Shown: positions 7,235 to 16,103 of the stretch, one piece after another
Layout of the letters: each line of letters opens with the position of its first letter
Position numbering within the stretch: the first letter of the stretch is position 1
DNA from: an uncultured Bacteroidales bacterium
Lineage (GTDB): Bacteria; Bacteroidota; Bacteroidia; Bacteroidales; Muribaculaceae
Direction: 5' to 3'
Assembly: GCA_900542185.1 (NCBI GenBank)
Contig: UQMZ01000027.1
Coordinates: 1-48,379 of the forward strand
Length of the DNA: 48,379 nt
Made by a program: the position numbers and the translations under genes
The notes under the pieces: model-generated
Databases searched by the model: none
What the model saw: the letters and a program-made list of their open reading frames with translations, nothing else
What the model was told of the DNA's origin: nothing

Positions 7235-8410
7235 ATGAAAACACGCAGACTCGCATATAAATTGGAATTAAAGGACCTGATACTGGTGCCTCTGGCATTG
7301 ACGTTGCTGATAGCCTTCTGCGGCTGCCGCAAGGAGAAAAAGGAGACTGCCGAGGTTCCTGAAATAAATGTGGCTTATCCAGTGCAGGATTCCGTGGTGC
7401 TGCACAAGACCTATCCCGGCTATATCCGTTCGGTAAGTTCGGCCGATGTGATGGCGCTGGTCAACGGCCGCATCCTCAGCGTGAACTACAAGGAGGGCAG
7501 CTATGTGTCGAAGGGCCAGGTGCTCTTTACCATCGAATCCACCAAATACCGCGACGCGGTGAACCAGGCGTCGGCAGGACTCTCAACGGCCCGTGCGCAG
7601 TACGACTATTCCTCGCGCCAGTACGAGGCCATGAGGAAGGCCATTGAGTCGGATGCCGTCTCCGAGATGGAACTGCTGCAGGCCAAGAGCAGCATGGAAA
7701 GCGCCGAGGCTTCCATCCGCAATTACGAGGCGGCTCTGCGCACCGCACGCACCAACCTGGGTTATTGTGCCGTCACGGCGCCGGTTTCGGGCCTGATAAC
7801 GGCTCCTGTGGTGACGGCCGGCAATTATGTGGCCGGCGAGGCACAGCCTGTCAAACTCGCCTCGATCTACGACGACCGGCAGATGAAGGCGGTGTTCGAC
7901 ATCGAGGAGGCGCAGTACCGTCTCATGTCGGTAAATACCGCCGAGGGCAAGGGTCCTCTCTACACGGCCGTACCGTTGCGGTTCACGCCCGAGCTTCCCG
8001 TGAACTTCACCGCCGATTTATATTATACTTCGCCGGCCGTGGATGCGGCCACCGGTACACTGACGCTGGAGGGCACGGTGACAAACAGGGACAAGTTGCT
8101 GAAAGACGGCATGTATGTCACCGTCGATTTGCCGTACGGCGTAGAGCCTCATGCGGTGCTGGTGCGCGACGCATCCATCGGACGCGACCAGCGTGGAAGC
8201 TATCTGTATGTGGTCAACGACAGCGACAAGGTGGTGTATACCCCGGTGGAGACGGGCGAGCTGTTCCGCGACACGCTGCGCATCATAAACAGCGGCATCA
8301 AGCCGGGCGACCGCTACGTGACCCAGGCATTGCTGACGGTGCGCAACGGCGAGAAGGTGCGTCCTGTGGTGCAGGGCGCGACGAAGCAAAGCAAAGTACG
8401 TGCAAAATAA
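7235..8410 (+). CDS. RND efflux periplasmic adaptor (membrane fusion protein)
   Basis: Bridges the inner-membrane pump and the outer-membrane channel. A hydrophobic N-terminus (about residues 17-32) ends in FCGC; the cysteine near 32 could be lipidated, although the lipobox is imperfect. The lipoyl-type half motif GRILSVNYKEGSYVSKGQ lies near 82-99. A coiled-coil hairpin follows at about 110-175, then APVSGLITAPVVTAGNYV and beta-barrel and proximal domains. 391 residues, normal. It ends 13 bases before the pump gene, so they are clearly one operon. Confidence 0.93.
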   Translation: MKTRRLAYKLELKDLILVPLALTLLIAFCGCRKEKKETAEVPEINVAYPVQDSVVLHKTYPGYIRSVSSADVMALVNGRILSVNYKEGSYVSKGQVLFTIESTKYRDAVNQASAGLSTARAQYDYSSRQYEAMRKAIESDAVSEMELLQAKSSMESAEASIRNYEAALRTARTNLGYCAVTAPVSGLITAPVVTAGNYVAGEAQPVKLASIYDDRQMKAVFDIEEAQYRLMSVNTAEGKGPLYTAVPLRFTPELPVNFTADLYYTSPAVDAATGTLTLEGTVTNRDKLLKDGMYVTVDLPYGVEPHAVLVRDASIGRDQRGSYLYVVNDSDKVVYTPVETGELFRDTLRIINSGIKPGDRYVTQALLTVRNGEKVRPVVQGATKQSKVRAK

Positions 8411-8423
8411 AACGAGGTGAGCC

Positions 8424-11400
8424 ATGTTCAGTGATTTCTTCATAAAGCGGCCTATATTCGCCACGGTCATAGCCATACTGATGGTACTGTCCGGCCTGCT
8501 GTGCATGTACACCCTGCCGATAGCACAGTATCCCGACATCACGCCTCCGACCGTTATGGTCATGGCCAACTATCCCGGCGCGTCGGCCACTACGGTGGCC
8601 CAGGCCATCGGCGTTCCGGTGGAACAGCAGGTAAACGGCGTGGAGGGTATGATGTATATGTCGTCCACTTCGGGCGACGACGGATCTTATAGCCTGACGG
8701 TTACGTTCGAGAACGGAACGGACGTGGACCAGGCCGCAATCGACATACAGAATCAGGTGTCGCAGGTTCAGGCGCAGCTGCCCGAGGCCGTGGTGCAGCA
8801 GGGTGTCACCGTGAGCAAGCGCAGCAGCAACAACGTGCTGTTCGTGACCCTCGAAAGCGACAACCCGAAGGAATATGACGCGCTGTATCTCACCAACTAC
8901 GCCCAGCTGCATCTGGTGGACCCGCTGTCGCGCGTCAAGGGCGTGGGTAATGTCGGTGCGTTCGGTGCCGGCGAGTACTCCATGCGGCTGTGGCTGGATC
9001 CGGCCAAGATGCGTGCGCGCGGCGTGACCCCGGCCGACGTGCGTGCCGCCGTGTCGGCGCAGAACATGGAGGTGTCGGCCGGTTCGGTCGGTGAGGCTCC
9101 CCTGTCGGGCAACGACGAGTTCAGCTACACTCTGTCCGTCCAGGGGCGTCTGTCGGACGTAAGCCAGTTCGAGGACATAGTGCTCCGTTCGGCAGATGGC
9201 GGACTGCTCCGGCTTAAGGACATAGCCCGCGTGGAATTAGGCAGCAGCTCCTATTCCACTGTCACCAAGGTAAACGGTCAGGAAACGGCCCTGATGGGCA
9301 TATCGCAGCTGCCGGGCGCCAACGCGCTGGAGGTGGCCGACGGCGCCATCAAGGAACTGGACCGCCTGTCGCAGTATTTCCCCGACGGAGTGCACTACAA
9401 CGTGGTGATGAATTCCACCGACTTCGTGCATAAGTCCATCGACGAGGTGCTGGTAACGTTCCTCGAGACCACGCTGATCGTGATGCTGGTCATCATGATT
9501 TTCCTGCAGAACTGGCGCGCGGTCATCATTCCGATGATCACCATTCCGGTGTCGCTGATAGCCACGTTCGCCGTGATGAAACTGATGGGATTCACCATCA
9601 ACACGCTCACGCTGTTCGGTCTGGTGCTGGCCATAGCCATCGTGGTGGACGACGCCATCGTGGTGGTGGAGGACTGCATGAGGTTGCTGGCCCAGGGCAA
9701 ACTGACCCGGGAACAGGCGGCCCGGCAGGCCATGCAGGAACTGTCCGGCCCGGTCATCGGCGAGGTGCTGGTGCTTATGTCGGTGTTCGTCCCTACGGCG
9801 TTCGTGAGCGGCATCACGGGACAGCTCTACAAGCAGTTCGCCCTAACCATAGCCATATCCACGGCATTCTCCGGATTCAACGCCCTGACGCTTACTCCGG
9901 CGCTATGCGCGCTGTTCCTGGAGCCTCCGAAAGAATCGAAATTCATCGTCTACCGATGGTTCAACCGCTTCTGGGCGTGGTTCGAAGGTCTGTACACGCG
10001 CTGCATAGGCAGGATGCTGAAGCACGACAAGGTGGCCATGTTAGTGTATCTCGCCATTACCATAGTGGCCTTCTGGGGCTTCATAAAGTGGCCTACGAGT
10101 TATATACCGGCCGAGGATATGGGTCACTTCATGACCAGCATACAGCTGCCGCCGGGGGCCTCGCTTGAAAGGACACAGAAAGTGGTGGACGCCATGGAAC
10201 GCGAGATTCAGGAGAAAGTGCCCGAAGCGGAATATATCATTTCCATGGCCGGTCAGTCCTTCTTCGGAGGCTCCGGCTCGAACGGCGCTTCATTCATGAT
10301 TCAGCTGAAACCGTGGAGCGAACGCAAGGGAAAGGAAGGAAACATCAACTCGATAATAGAGCGTGTCAACGCCATCACCTCAAAATATCAGGAAGCGGTG
10401 TCATTCTCGGTGAATCCACCCGCCATCCAGGGCCTCGGCATGTCGTCGGGTCTGGAGATGCAGATACTTGACATATCCAGCCTCGGCACCGAAGCGCTTG
10501 AGGAGGCTGTAAAGACGCTGCAGGACGCAGCCGCCGAGAATCCGAAGATAGCGTCCATCACCACCACCTTCCAGGGCTCCACGCCGCAGTACCGGCTGAA
10601 GTTCGACCGCGACCGCGCCGAACTGATGGGCATATCGCTGGAATCCATCTACAACACGCTGTCCTCGTTCATGGGACAGGGATATATCAACGACTTCGAT
10701 GAATTCGGACGCAGTTTCCAGGTAGTGATGAAGGGAGCGGGCAGCGCGCGCGCCAACGTCGACGACGTGATGCACCTCAGTGTGGCTAACGCACAGGGCG
10801 AGATGGTGCCCTTCTCGTCGTTCACCACCATCGAGCCCATGATGGGCGTGTCGTCCGTAAACCGATACAACATGTACACCACCGCCGGAGTGACCGCCAC
10901 GCCGGCCAAGGGCGTAAGCTCGTCGGAAGGCATCAGGGAGATGGAGCAGATGGTACATGACAAATTGGGAAAGAACTACAGTTACGCCTGGACCGGCGAG
11001 GCATATCAGGAGACGCAGTCGGGCCTGACGGTGAACGTAGTGTTCATCTTTGCCATCATCATGACCATACTGGTGCTTGCCGCCCAGTATGAAAGCTGGA
11101 GCGATCCCATAGCCGTAGTGCTGGCCATGCCTGTGGCCGTGCTGGGTACCGTGTTCGGATGTATGTGCATGGATCAGAGCATCAGCATCTACACGCAGAT
11201 CGGACTGATCCTGCTGTTAGGCATGGCGGCCAAGAACGCCATTCTGATTGTGGAATTCGCCATGGACTACCGCAAGAAAGGAGTGCCTATAATCCAGGCG
11301 GCACAGGAAGCCGGACAGATACGTTTCCGCCCCATCATGATGACGGCATTGGCGTTTGTGTTCGGCGTGATGCCGATGCTGTTCGCCACCGGCCCTGGAG

Positions 11401-11579
11401 CCGGCAGCCGCAAGGCGCTCGGCGCCGCCGTCGTGTTCGGCATGGCCATGAACGCCTTCATCGGCACCCTGTTCGTCCCCAACTTCTGGGCCTTCATGCA
11501 GACCCTCTCCGAAAGACTCCGCCGCAAAGCGCCCCCCACTCCTCCCAATTCTCCCGCAACTCCCACTACCGGAGCCTGA
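8424..11579 (+). CDS. RND multidrug efflux transporter, HAE1/AcrB type
   Basis: Proton-driven inner-membrane exporter of hydrophobic compounds such as drugs, bile acids or detergents. At 1051 residues it has the AcrB length. The N-terminus FIKRPIFATVIAILMVLSG and the PIAQYPDITPP segment are diagnostic. The TM4 proton-relay pair is present as VVDDAIVVVED (Asp409/Asp410), and the second repeat has LLGMAAKNAILIVEFA. The C-terminal tail is proline-rich. Which substrates it exports cannot be read from sequence. Its last 14 bases overlap the 3' end of the converging GH73 gene. Confidence 0.97.
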   Translation: MFSDFFIKRPIFATVIAILMVLSGLLCMYTLPIAQYPDITPPTVMVMANYPGASATTVAQAIGVPVEQQVNGVEGMMYMSSTSGDDGSYSLTVTFENGTDVDQAAIDIQNQVSQVQAQLPEAVVQQGVTVSKRSSNNVLFVTLESDNPKEYDALYLTNYAQLHLVDPLSRVKGVGNVGAFGAGEYSMRLWLDPAKMRARGVTPADVRAAVSAQNMEVSAGSVGEAPLSGNDEFSYTLSVQGRLSDVSQFEDIVLRSADGGLLRLKDIARVELGSSSYSTVTKVNGQETALMGISQLPGANALEVADGAIKELDRLSQYFPDGVHYNVVMNSTDFVHKSIDEVLVTFLETTLIVMLVIMIFLQNWRAVIIPMITIPVSLIATFAVMKLMGFTINTLTLFGLVLAIAIVVDDAIVVVEDCMRLLAQGKLTREQAARQAMQELSGPVIGEVLVLMSVFVPTAFVSGITGQLYKQFALTIAISTAFSGFNALTLTPALCALFLEPPKESKFIVYRWFNRFWAWFEGLYTRCIGRMLKHDKVAMLVYLAITIVAFWGFIKWPTSYIPAEDMGHFMTSIQLPPGASLERTQKVVDAMEREIQEKVPEAEYIISMAGQSFFGGSGSNGASFMIQLKPWSERKGKEGNINSIIERVNAITSKYQEAVSFSVNPPAIQGLGMSSGLEMQILDISSLGTEALEEAVKTLQDAAAENPKIASITTTFQGSTPQYRLKFDRDRAELMGISLESIYNTLSSFMGQGYINDFDEFGRSFQVVMKGAGSARANVDDVMHLSVANAQGEMVPFSSFTTIEPMMGVSSVNRYNMYTTAGVTATPAKGVSSSEGIREMEQMVHDKLGKNYSYAWTGEAYQETQSGLTVNVVFIFAIIMTILVLAAQYESWSDPIAVVLAMPVAVLGTVFGCMCMDQSISIYTQIGLILLLGMAAKNAILIVEFAMDYRKKGVPIIQAAQEAGQIRFRPIMMTALAFVFGVMPMLFATGPGAGSRKALGAAVVFGMAMNAFIGTLFVPNFWAFMQTLSERLRRKAPPTPPNSPATPTTGA

Positions 11580-12450
11580 GGGTAGCGCCGGCTTTGTCGC
11601 GGACGCCGGGGTTCAGGGCCTTGAGGCGAGACAGTTTCATGCCGTAGCGCTGGGCGATGGAGTGCATCGACTCGCGCTCGCCGATCACGGCCTTGTCGAT
11701 GTGCTTCGGGGCGTCGTCAAGTTTGGACTCGAGATACACTTCCTCCCAGTCCTTGATTTTGTCGTGGCGCCCGGCGTCGTTGAATTCACGAAGCTTCTTT
11801 ACGTCCAGCTTGAATTCCCGGGCTATCGAGGTGTATGTGTCGCCGGGCGCGGCAATGACGTAGTGCAGCCCGCGCGCGCGTCTCACAGGATGCGTCGAGA
11901 TGAGCGACGCCTGGATGAACGCGGCGTCCTCGTCGGCTTTCCTGCCTTCGGGCGTGTCGTACAGATAGAGGGCGTAACGCTCTATGATGGCTATCAGGCG
12001 CGAGGCGTAGTTTGGGTCGGTGGCGTAGCCGCAGCGTCTCAGCTCGCGCGCCCAGGAGGCATAATCCAGCGGGTCGAGCTTAAAGAGCGAGGCATAGCGC
12101 GAGCGCAACAGGAACTGCGAATGGTCGTCGAACGACTGGCGTACGTCGGGGTACGCGCGGAAGCAGTCGTCGGGACGGTCGTCGCTGCGTATCAGCGTGT
12201 CGCCGGTCCACGAGCTGTGGCACTTGATACCGAAATGATTGTTGCCTTTCACAGCGAGTGTGGAGCGGCCTGCGGCGCTTTCCAGCAGACCCTGTGCCAG
12301 GGTGATGGAGGCCGGGATGCCGTGCAGCTCCTGTTGCTCTACGGCCATGTCGCTGTACAGGGTTATGTATTCGCTGTAGCTGTCGGCGCGGCAAGACGCG
12401 ATATAAAGCGTTATGGCGGCAATCAAAAGGGTAATTGATGGGAATCTCAT
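11566..12450 (-). CDS. GH73 glucosaminidase lipoprotein with two LysM domains
   Basis: Probable peptidoglycan hydrolase cleaving the N-acetylglucosamine linkage. The signal peptide ends in a good lipobox, IASC, with Cys20 as the lipidation site. The glucosaminidase domain spans about 28-165, with the likely catalytic Glu57 in QGLLESAAG and the downstream GNNHFGIKC. LysM modules, which bind glycan, are near 195-232 and 255-290. It is the last gene of the minus-strand operon and its start overlaps the GSCFA stop by 4 bases. It converges with the RND pump gene with a 14-base overlap, leaving no room for a separate terminator. Confidence 0.9.
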   Translation of the reverse strand: MRFPSITLLIAAITLYIASCRADSYSEYITLYSDMAVEQQELHGIPASITLAQGLLESAAGRSTLAVKGNNHFGIKCHSSWTGDTLIRSDDRPDDCFRAYPDVRQSFDDHSQFLLRSRYASLFKLDPLDYASWARELRRCGYATDPNYASRLIAIIERYALYLYDTPEGRKADEDAAFIQASLISTHPVRRARGLHYVIAAPGDTYTSIAREFKLDVKKLREFNDAGRHDKIKDWEEVYLESKLDDAPKHIDKAVIGERESMHSIAQRYGMKLSRLKALNPGVRDKAGATLRLR

Positions 12451-13406
12451 TGAGAAATGACTAATTGCGGGAAATCGCGTCTGAATTCGTCTAAGAGCCG
12501 TTCGGTCTCGGCCGTGAATTCCGGATTGGGCGCCCCTGACATGGGACGATGCGACAGCCGCTTCTGTATTTTCTCTCCGCGAACTATGGCCTGACGTGTC
12601 TCAAGGCTCATGTACGTGTCGCAGAAATGCTGCCACACATATTCCACGGCCATCTCCGACGGATGCGCCATGTCGGCGGCATAGAAACGGTAATCGCGCA
12701 GGTCGTCCGTCACAAGTTCGAATGCCGGGAAATAGCGTGTGTTTTCGGTCTGTGAGCATATCCGGTCCACGGCAAGATGCAGCGTGGCTTTGGAGAGTGT
12801 GTTTTCGTGGAATCCGTCTTTAAGATGCCGCACGGGGCTGACGGTGAAGATGAATCGCAGTCCCGGGTATCGGTCGGTCAGATCCCGGATCAGCGGAATC
12901 CACAGGTCTGTGATTTCATCAGGGTCGAGGCGATAACGGCGGAACAGCGCGGCCGGCTGCTTGTGGCAGTTTGCCACGGTCATGTCGTTGCTTGCCAGGG
13001 CATAGCACCAGGCCGTGCCGAATGTGACCAGTATCGTGTCGCACAGGGTCATGGTACGGCTCACATCAAGCCGCAGACGTGCGAACGCGTCGGCAAGTCC
13101 CTGCCGTGAATCCGCTATGAGGCGCGAATCGAACATCCAGGAGCGCCATCTGCCTCCGGCCTCAAACACAGTGTCCTCGAACTGCCGCATGGCCGTAGCC
13201 GGGTCGGTCAGAAGCATCAGCCGCAACACCATGGCTATGGAGGCGGGATTGTACAGCATTCCGAACGGGAACGACGCCGGCCAGAGGCACTCCCGCATCC
13301 GCACCGCCATGTTCTCGGCGAAGCAGCTCCCCGCGCTCAGCACCGGCCTGTACGCCGCCAGCTCTATATCAGCCGGACTACTTGTTATTGCTGTTCGAAA
13401 TTTCAT
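12447..13406 (-). CDS. GSCFA-domain protein
   Basis: Named for the motif visible here as SAGSCFAENM near residues 24-33; the fold is related to SGNH/GDSL hydrolases. A later segment FTVSPVRHLKDG and a C-terminal DMAHPSE resemble the catalytic Asp-x-x-His box. The real acceptor is unknown for the family; deacylation of a polysaccharide is a common guess. Start chosen at 13404-13406 (MKFRTAIT), because the 7 extra upstream codons are made of heptad-repeat DNA. It overlaps the GH73 gene by 4 bases. Confidence 0.87.
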   Translation of the reverse strand: MKFRTAITSSPADIELAAYRPVLSAGSCFAENMAVRMRECLWPASFPFGMLYNPASIAMVLRLMLLTDPATAMRQFEDTVFEAGGRWRSWMFDSRLIADSRQGLADAFARLRLDVSRTMTLCDTILVTFGTAWCYALASNDMTVANCHKQPAALFRRYRLDPDEITDLWIPLIRDLTDRYPGLRFIFTVSPVRHLKDGFHENTLSKATLHLAVDRICSQTENTRYFPAFELVTDDLRDYRFYAADMAHPSEMAVEYVWQHFCDTYMSLETRQAIVRGEKIQKRLSHRPMSGAPNPEFTAETERLLDEFRRDFPQLVISQ

Positions 13407-13420
13407 ATCTGATAGCGAAC

Positions 13421-13454
13421 TATTCACCCATCACTCATCACTCGTCACTATCAC
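13421..13454. repeat. Seven-base-period tandem repeat
   Basis: Degenerate heptads related to ATCACTC, ATCACTC, GTCACTA occupy the gap between the DUF4294 and GSCFA genes and reach the DUF4294 stop codon. On the other strand the units read GTGATGA-like, matching the tracts at 7161 and 46761. Confidence 0.7.
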
Positions 13455-14122
13455 AGCGCTCCCTGTTCTATCAGCAGGGCGATACGCTCGATCATGGCGT
13501 CGTCCTTGTTTTTCTTCGGATTGAAGCCCGAACGCAGGTTCATGCCGAAGAATCGGCCGAATGTCTGCCAGAATCCGGCCCGGAAGCTGCCTAAAAAGGC
13601 TTTCACGATGCCATACGACGTCTGGTCCGTCTCGCGGTTTATCAGCTTCAGCAATACTTTGCCCTGGTTCTTGGTCATGTGTTTCACCACAGGCTTGTAC
13701 TGCTCGAATATGTCGTGCTCCAGGGTCTTCAGGTGACGTTCGCGCTCCTTCTTGTCGGGGATGGTCTGGATGTATTCGTATGTCTCGCACAGCGTGGCGA
13801 ATGCCAGTTTGGCGTAGGGTAGGGTCTTGCGTACGTCGCGCACGGTGCGCCAGTAGAACTGCTCCTGCTTCTTGTTCTTGAATTTCAGGGGCGGGAACAC
13901 GTATACGTCGCGGATGTAGGTGAGGCGGCAGGTGTCGCCGTATTCGTCCACTATGTGCGTGAATCCGCGGTAGGCCTTCACCTTCAGCTCCATGTCGGGC
14001 ACTTCGTCGGCACGGCACGGAGTGACGCCAATCAGACACACCAATGCCACCACAGCCGCCGCTATGATGAGCGGCAGCCGCGACAGGTTGTATGATGTAT
14101 GTCTGTGGCGCAGTGTCTTCAT
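13451..14122 (-). CDS. DUF4294 family exported protein
   Basis: Bacteroidetes-specific family without a known function. A hydrophobic N-terminus (about 18-36, LPLIIAAAVVALVCLIG) acts as signal or anchor and places the rest in the periplasm. The core has the tracts YIRDVYVFPPLKF and TVRDVRKTLPYAKLA, followed by helices and QGKVLLKLINRETDQTSY near 150-167. 223 residues. The ATG overlaps the WbqC stop by 4 bases (ATGA). Its place among lepB, GSCFA and GH73 genes points to an envelope role. Confidence 0.85.
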   Translation of the reverse strand: MKTLRHRHTSYNLSRLPLIIAAAVVALVCLIGVTPCRADEVPDMELKVKAYRGFTHIVDEYGDTCRLTYIRDVYVFPPLKFKNKKQEQFYWRTVRDVRKTLPYAKLAFATLCETYEYIQTIPDKKERERHLKTLEHDIFEQYKPVVKHMTKNQGKVLLKLINRETDQTSYGIVKAFLGSFRAGFWQTFGRFFGMNLRSGFNPKKNKDDAMIERIALLIEQGAL

Positions 14123-14691
14123 TTATTGTTCCGGCTTTTAATCCATCCGTTCAGCAGGACGAACAATGTGTCTTTACCAAAACGGAAAATAGCGTCTAAA
14201 ATTGAAACGGAATAGTTAACTTTTGTTTCGATGTCAGCGCAATAAGCAATTAATTCCGAATTCCGGTCGCCGGCAATAGCCGTGGCGGCCATAGCGGCGG
14301 CCTCGGTATCGATCCAATTCGATACGAGGTCGTGCATGGCCCGGTTCAGTTCGAGCAGTGTCCCGGGCGTGTTATGGTATAGAGCGGTCAGAGGATCGAA
14401 CAGATGCGGGAAATAGGGCGTGCGCCCATATATGGCGTTGAGGGTGCCGAGGTGCACGTGCGGCCAGTTGCCGTGGCCGGACAGGACCATGCCGGGGCCT
14501 TTGGCCACAGGCACGGACAGCAGCGTCACGTTGTCGCCGTCGGCCACGCGGGTGCGTCTCAGCGACTTCGGGTCGAAGTCCGGGTCATCACATGCCGTGC
14601 GGATGGCCTCTGTGTCCGAGGCTCCGTCAAGACGCGCCGCAAGCCAGCGGGCGTACCATCCGGCCGACGCCGCAAACGGCGGTATCACCAT
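14119..14691 (-). CDS. WbqC-like family protein
   Basis: The start at 14689-14691 (MVIPPFAASAGWYARWL) matches the family's N-terminal strand-helix; a longer frame to 14739 would run deep into lepB. Characteristic features are TLNAIYGRTPYFPHLFDPL and DIETKVNYSVSILDAIFRFG. WbqC proteins sit in polysaccharide and lipid-A-type gene neighbourhoods and are thought to act on amino-sugar chemistry, but the reaction here is not established. 190 residues. It overlaps lepB by 7 bases and DUF4294 by 4. Confidence 0.82.
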   Translation of the reverse strand: MVIPPFAASAGWYARWLAARLDGASDTEAIRTACDDPDFDPKSLRRTRVADGDNVTLLSVPVAKGPGMVLSGHGNWPHVHLGTLNAIYGRTPYFPHLFDPLTALYHNTPGTLLELNRAMHDLVSNWIDTEAAAMAATAIAGDRNSELIAYCADIETKVNYSVSILDAIFRFGKDTLFVLLNGWIKSRNNK

Positions 14692-16103
14692 TTGCCGTCC
14701 TTCTTGTCCGGATTCGGGTTGCGGAACATGCGGTTCCATCTTATCTTGCCGTCGGTCAGTTTGCGGTCCTTGTCCATCGAGATGATGATGAGCACGGGCG
14801 AGCCTACCACATGGTCCTCAGGCACGAAGCCCCAGTAACGCGAGTCGGCGCTCCGGTCGCGGTTGTCGCCCATCATCCAGTAATAGTCCATCTTGAACGT
14901 ATAGTACTCCTGAGGCTTGCCGTTGATGTAGATCCTGCCGTCCTTCATCTGCAGGTCGTTGCCCTCGTATGTACGGATGGCACGTTCGTAGATGGGATAG
15001 TTGGCCGGGGTGAGGTGCAGGGTGGATCCGCGTTTCGGAATCCATATCTCGCCCATGTTGTTTCGCTGCCAGTTGTAGGTTCCGTTGTAGGGGAACACAC
15101 CGCCTAAGTCCAGGAGTCCCGATTCGCTTTCCGAAATAAGCTGCCCGGCTATCTCGGGCCATTTCTCTACCTGGGCCTTCATGGCCTTGGTCAGAGGGAG
15201 GTCGTAATAATAGCGGCCGGTCAACTGGTCCTGTATCGGAGCCTGGTCGAAGTCCTCGACGCGTACGCCAAGGTCCATCCATTTCTGTGCGGGTATGGGC
15301 CCGTTGACCGGTATCAGGTAGTTGTACTGTACGTTCGAGGGTTCTGCAATGGCCTTGCCATTGATCAGGATAGTGTCGTTCACTATGCGTATACGCTCGC
15401 CGGGGAGGCCGATGGTACGCTTCACATAGTTCTCGCGGCGGTCCACAGGACGCCACACCAGCTCGCCGAACTTTTCGGGATTCTGCTGTATATACGCCTT
15501 CGGATCCTTAATGCCGTTCTTTTGCAGCTCGTTGCATATCTGATAATAGTCGGGGTTCTGAATCTTGAGCGCCACGGTGTCGCCCTGCGGATAGTTGAAC
15601 ACCACGATGTCGCCGCGTTCGATGGAACGGAATCCTGGCATGCGGTGATACTTCAGCTGCGGCTTCTCGATGTAGCTCTTGGTGTTGACCAGCGGCAGGG
15701 TATGCTGCGCCAGCGGGAAGTGCAGCGGGGTCTGGGGCACACGTGATCCGTAGACGGTCTTGTCCACCCACAGTCGGTCGCCTACGAGCAGCGATTTCTC
15801 GAGGCTCGACGACGGTATCTCGTACTGCTGGCCTATGAATCCGAATATGAAGTAAATCAGCACCAGTGCGTAGACTATCGCGTCCACCCACGCCATGACG
15901 GTGCGTGTGAGGCCCTTCTTGTTTTTCCACCATCCCCAGGGGATGAAGGCCGTGATATAGATGTCGATGATGAGCAGCCAGCCGAACAGCAGCCAGGGAT
16001 TGCCCATCAGCACCACCCACAGGATGTATATTGCGCTTACGATGCCGAACCGCAGCCAGCGCGTGAGCTTTACGGCCTTTAAACGATCTTTAATTGAAGT
16101 CAT
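14685..16103 (-). CDS. lepB: Signal peptidase I, large Bacteroidetes type
   Basis: Cleaves signal peptides of exported proteins at the inner membrane. Three membrane segments lie before the catalytic domain (about 17-35, 37-55 and 70-92). The serine box reads IPSSSLEKSL with Ser100 as nucleophile; the residue after it is Leu where Met is usual. The general base is Lys228 in NYVKRTIGLPGERI. The C-terminal box MGDNRDRSADSRYWGFVP is intact. At 472 residues it has the large insert between boxes seen in Bacteroidetes. Its start overlaps the dapB end by 14 bases. Confidence 0.95.
   Translation of the reverse strand: MTSIKDRLKAVKLTRWLRFGIVSAIYILWVVLMGNPWLLFGWLLIIDIYITAFIPWGWWKNKKGLTRTVMAWVDAIVYALVLIYFIFGFIGQQYEIPSSSLEKSLLVGDRLWVDKTVYGSRVPQTPLHFPLAQHTLPLVNTKSYIEKPQLKYHRMPGFRSIERGDIVVFNYPQGDTVALKIQNPDYYQICNELQKNGIKDPKAYIQQNPEKFGELVWRPVDRRENYVKRTIGLPGERIRIVNDTILINGKAIAEPSNVQYNYLIPVNGPIPAQKWMDLGVRVEDFDQAPIQDQLTGRYYYDLPLTKAMKAQVEKWPEIAGQLISESESGLLDLGGVFPYNGTYNWQRNNMGEIWIPKRGSTLHLTPANYPIYERAIRTYEGNDLQMKDGRIYINGKPQEYYTFKMDYYWMMGDNRDRSADSRYWGFVPEDHVVGSPVLIIISMDKDRKLTDGKIRWNRMFRNPNPDKKDGKW

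Noticed and set aside
11662..12438. Plus-strand frame of 258 codons
   Set aside because: Antisense to the GH73-LysM gene, which has a lipobox, catalytic Glu and LysM motifs.
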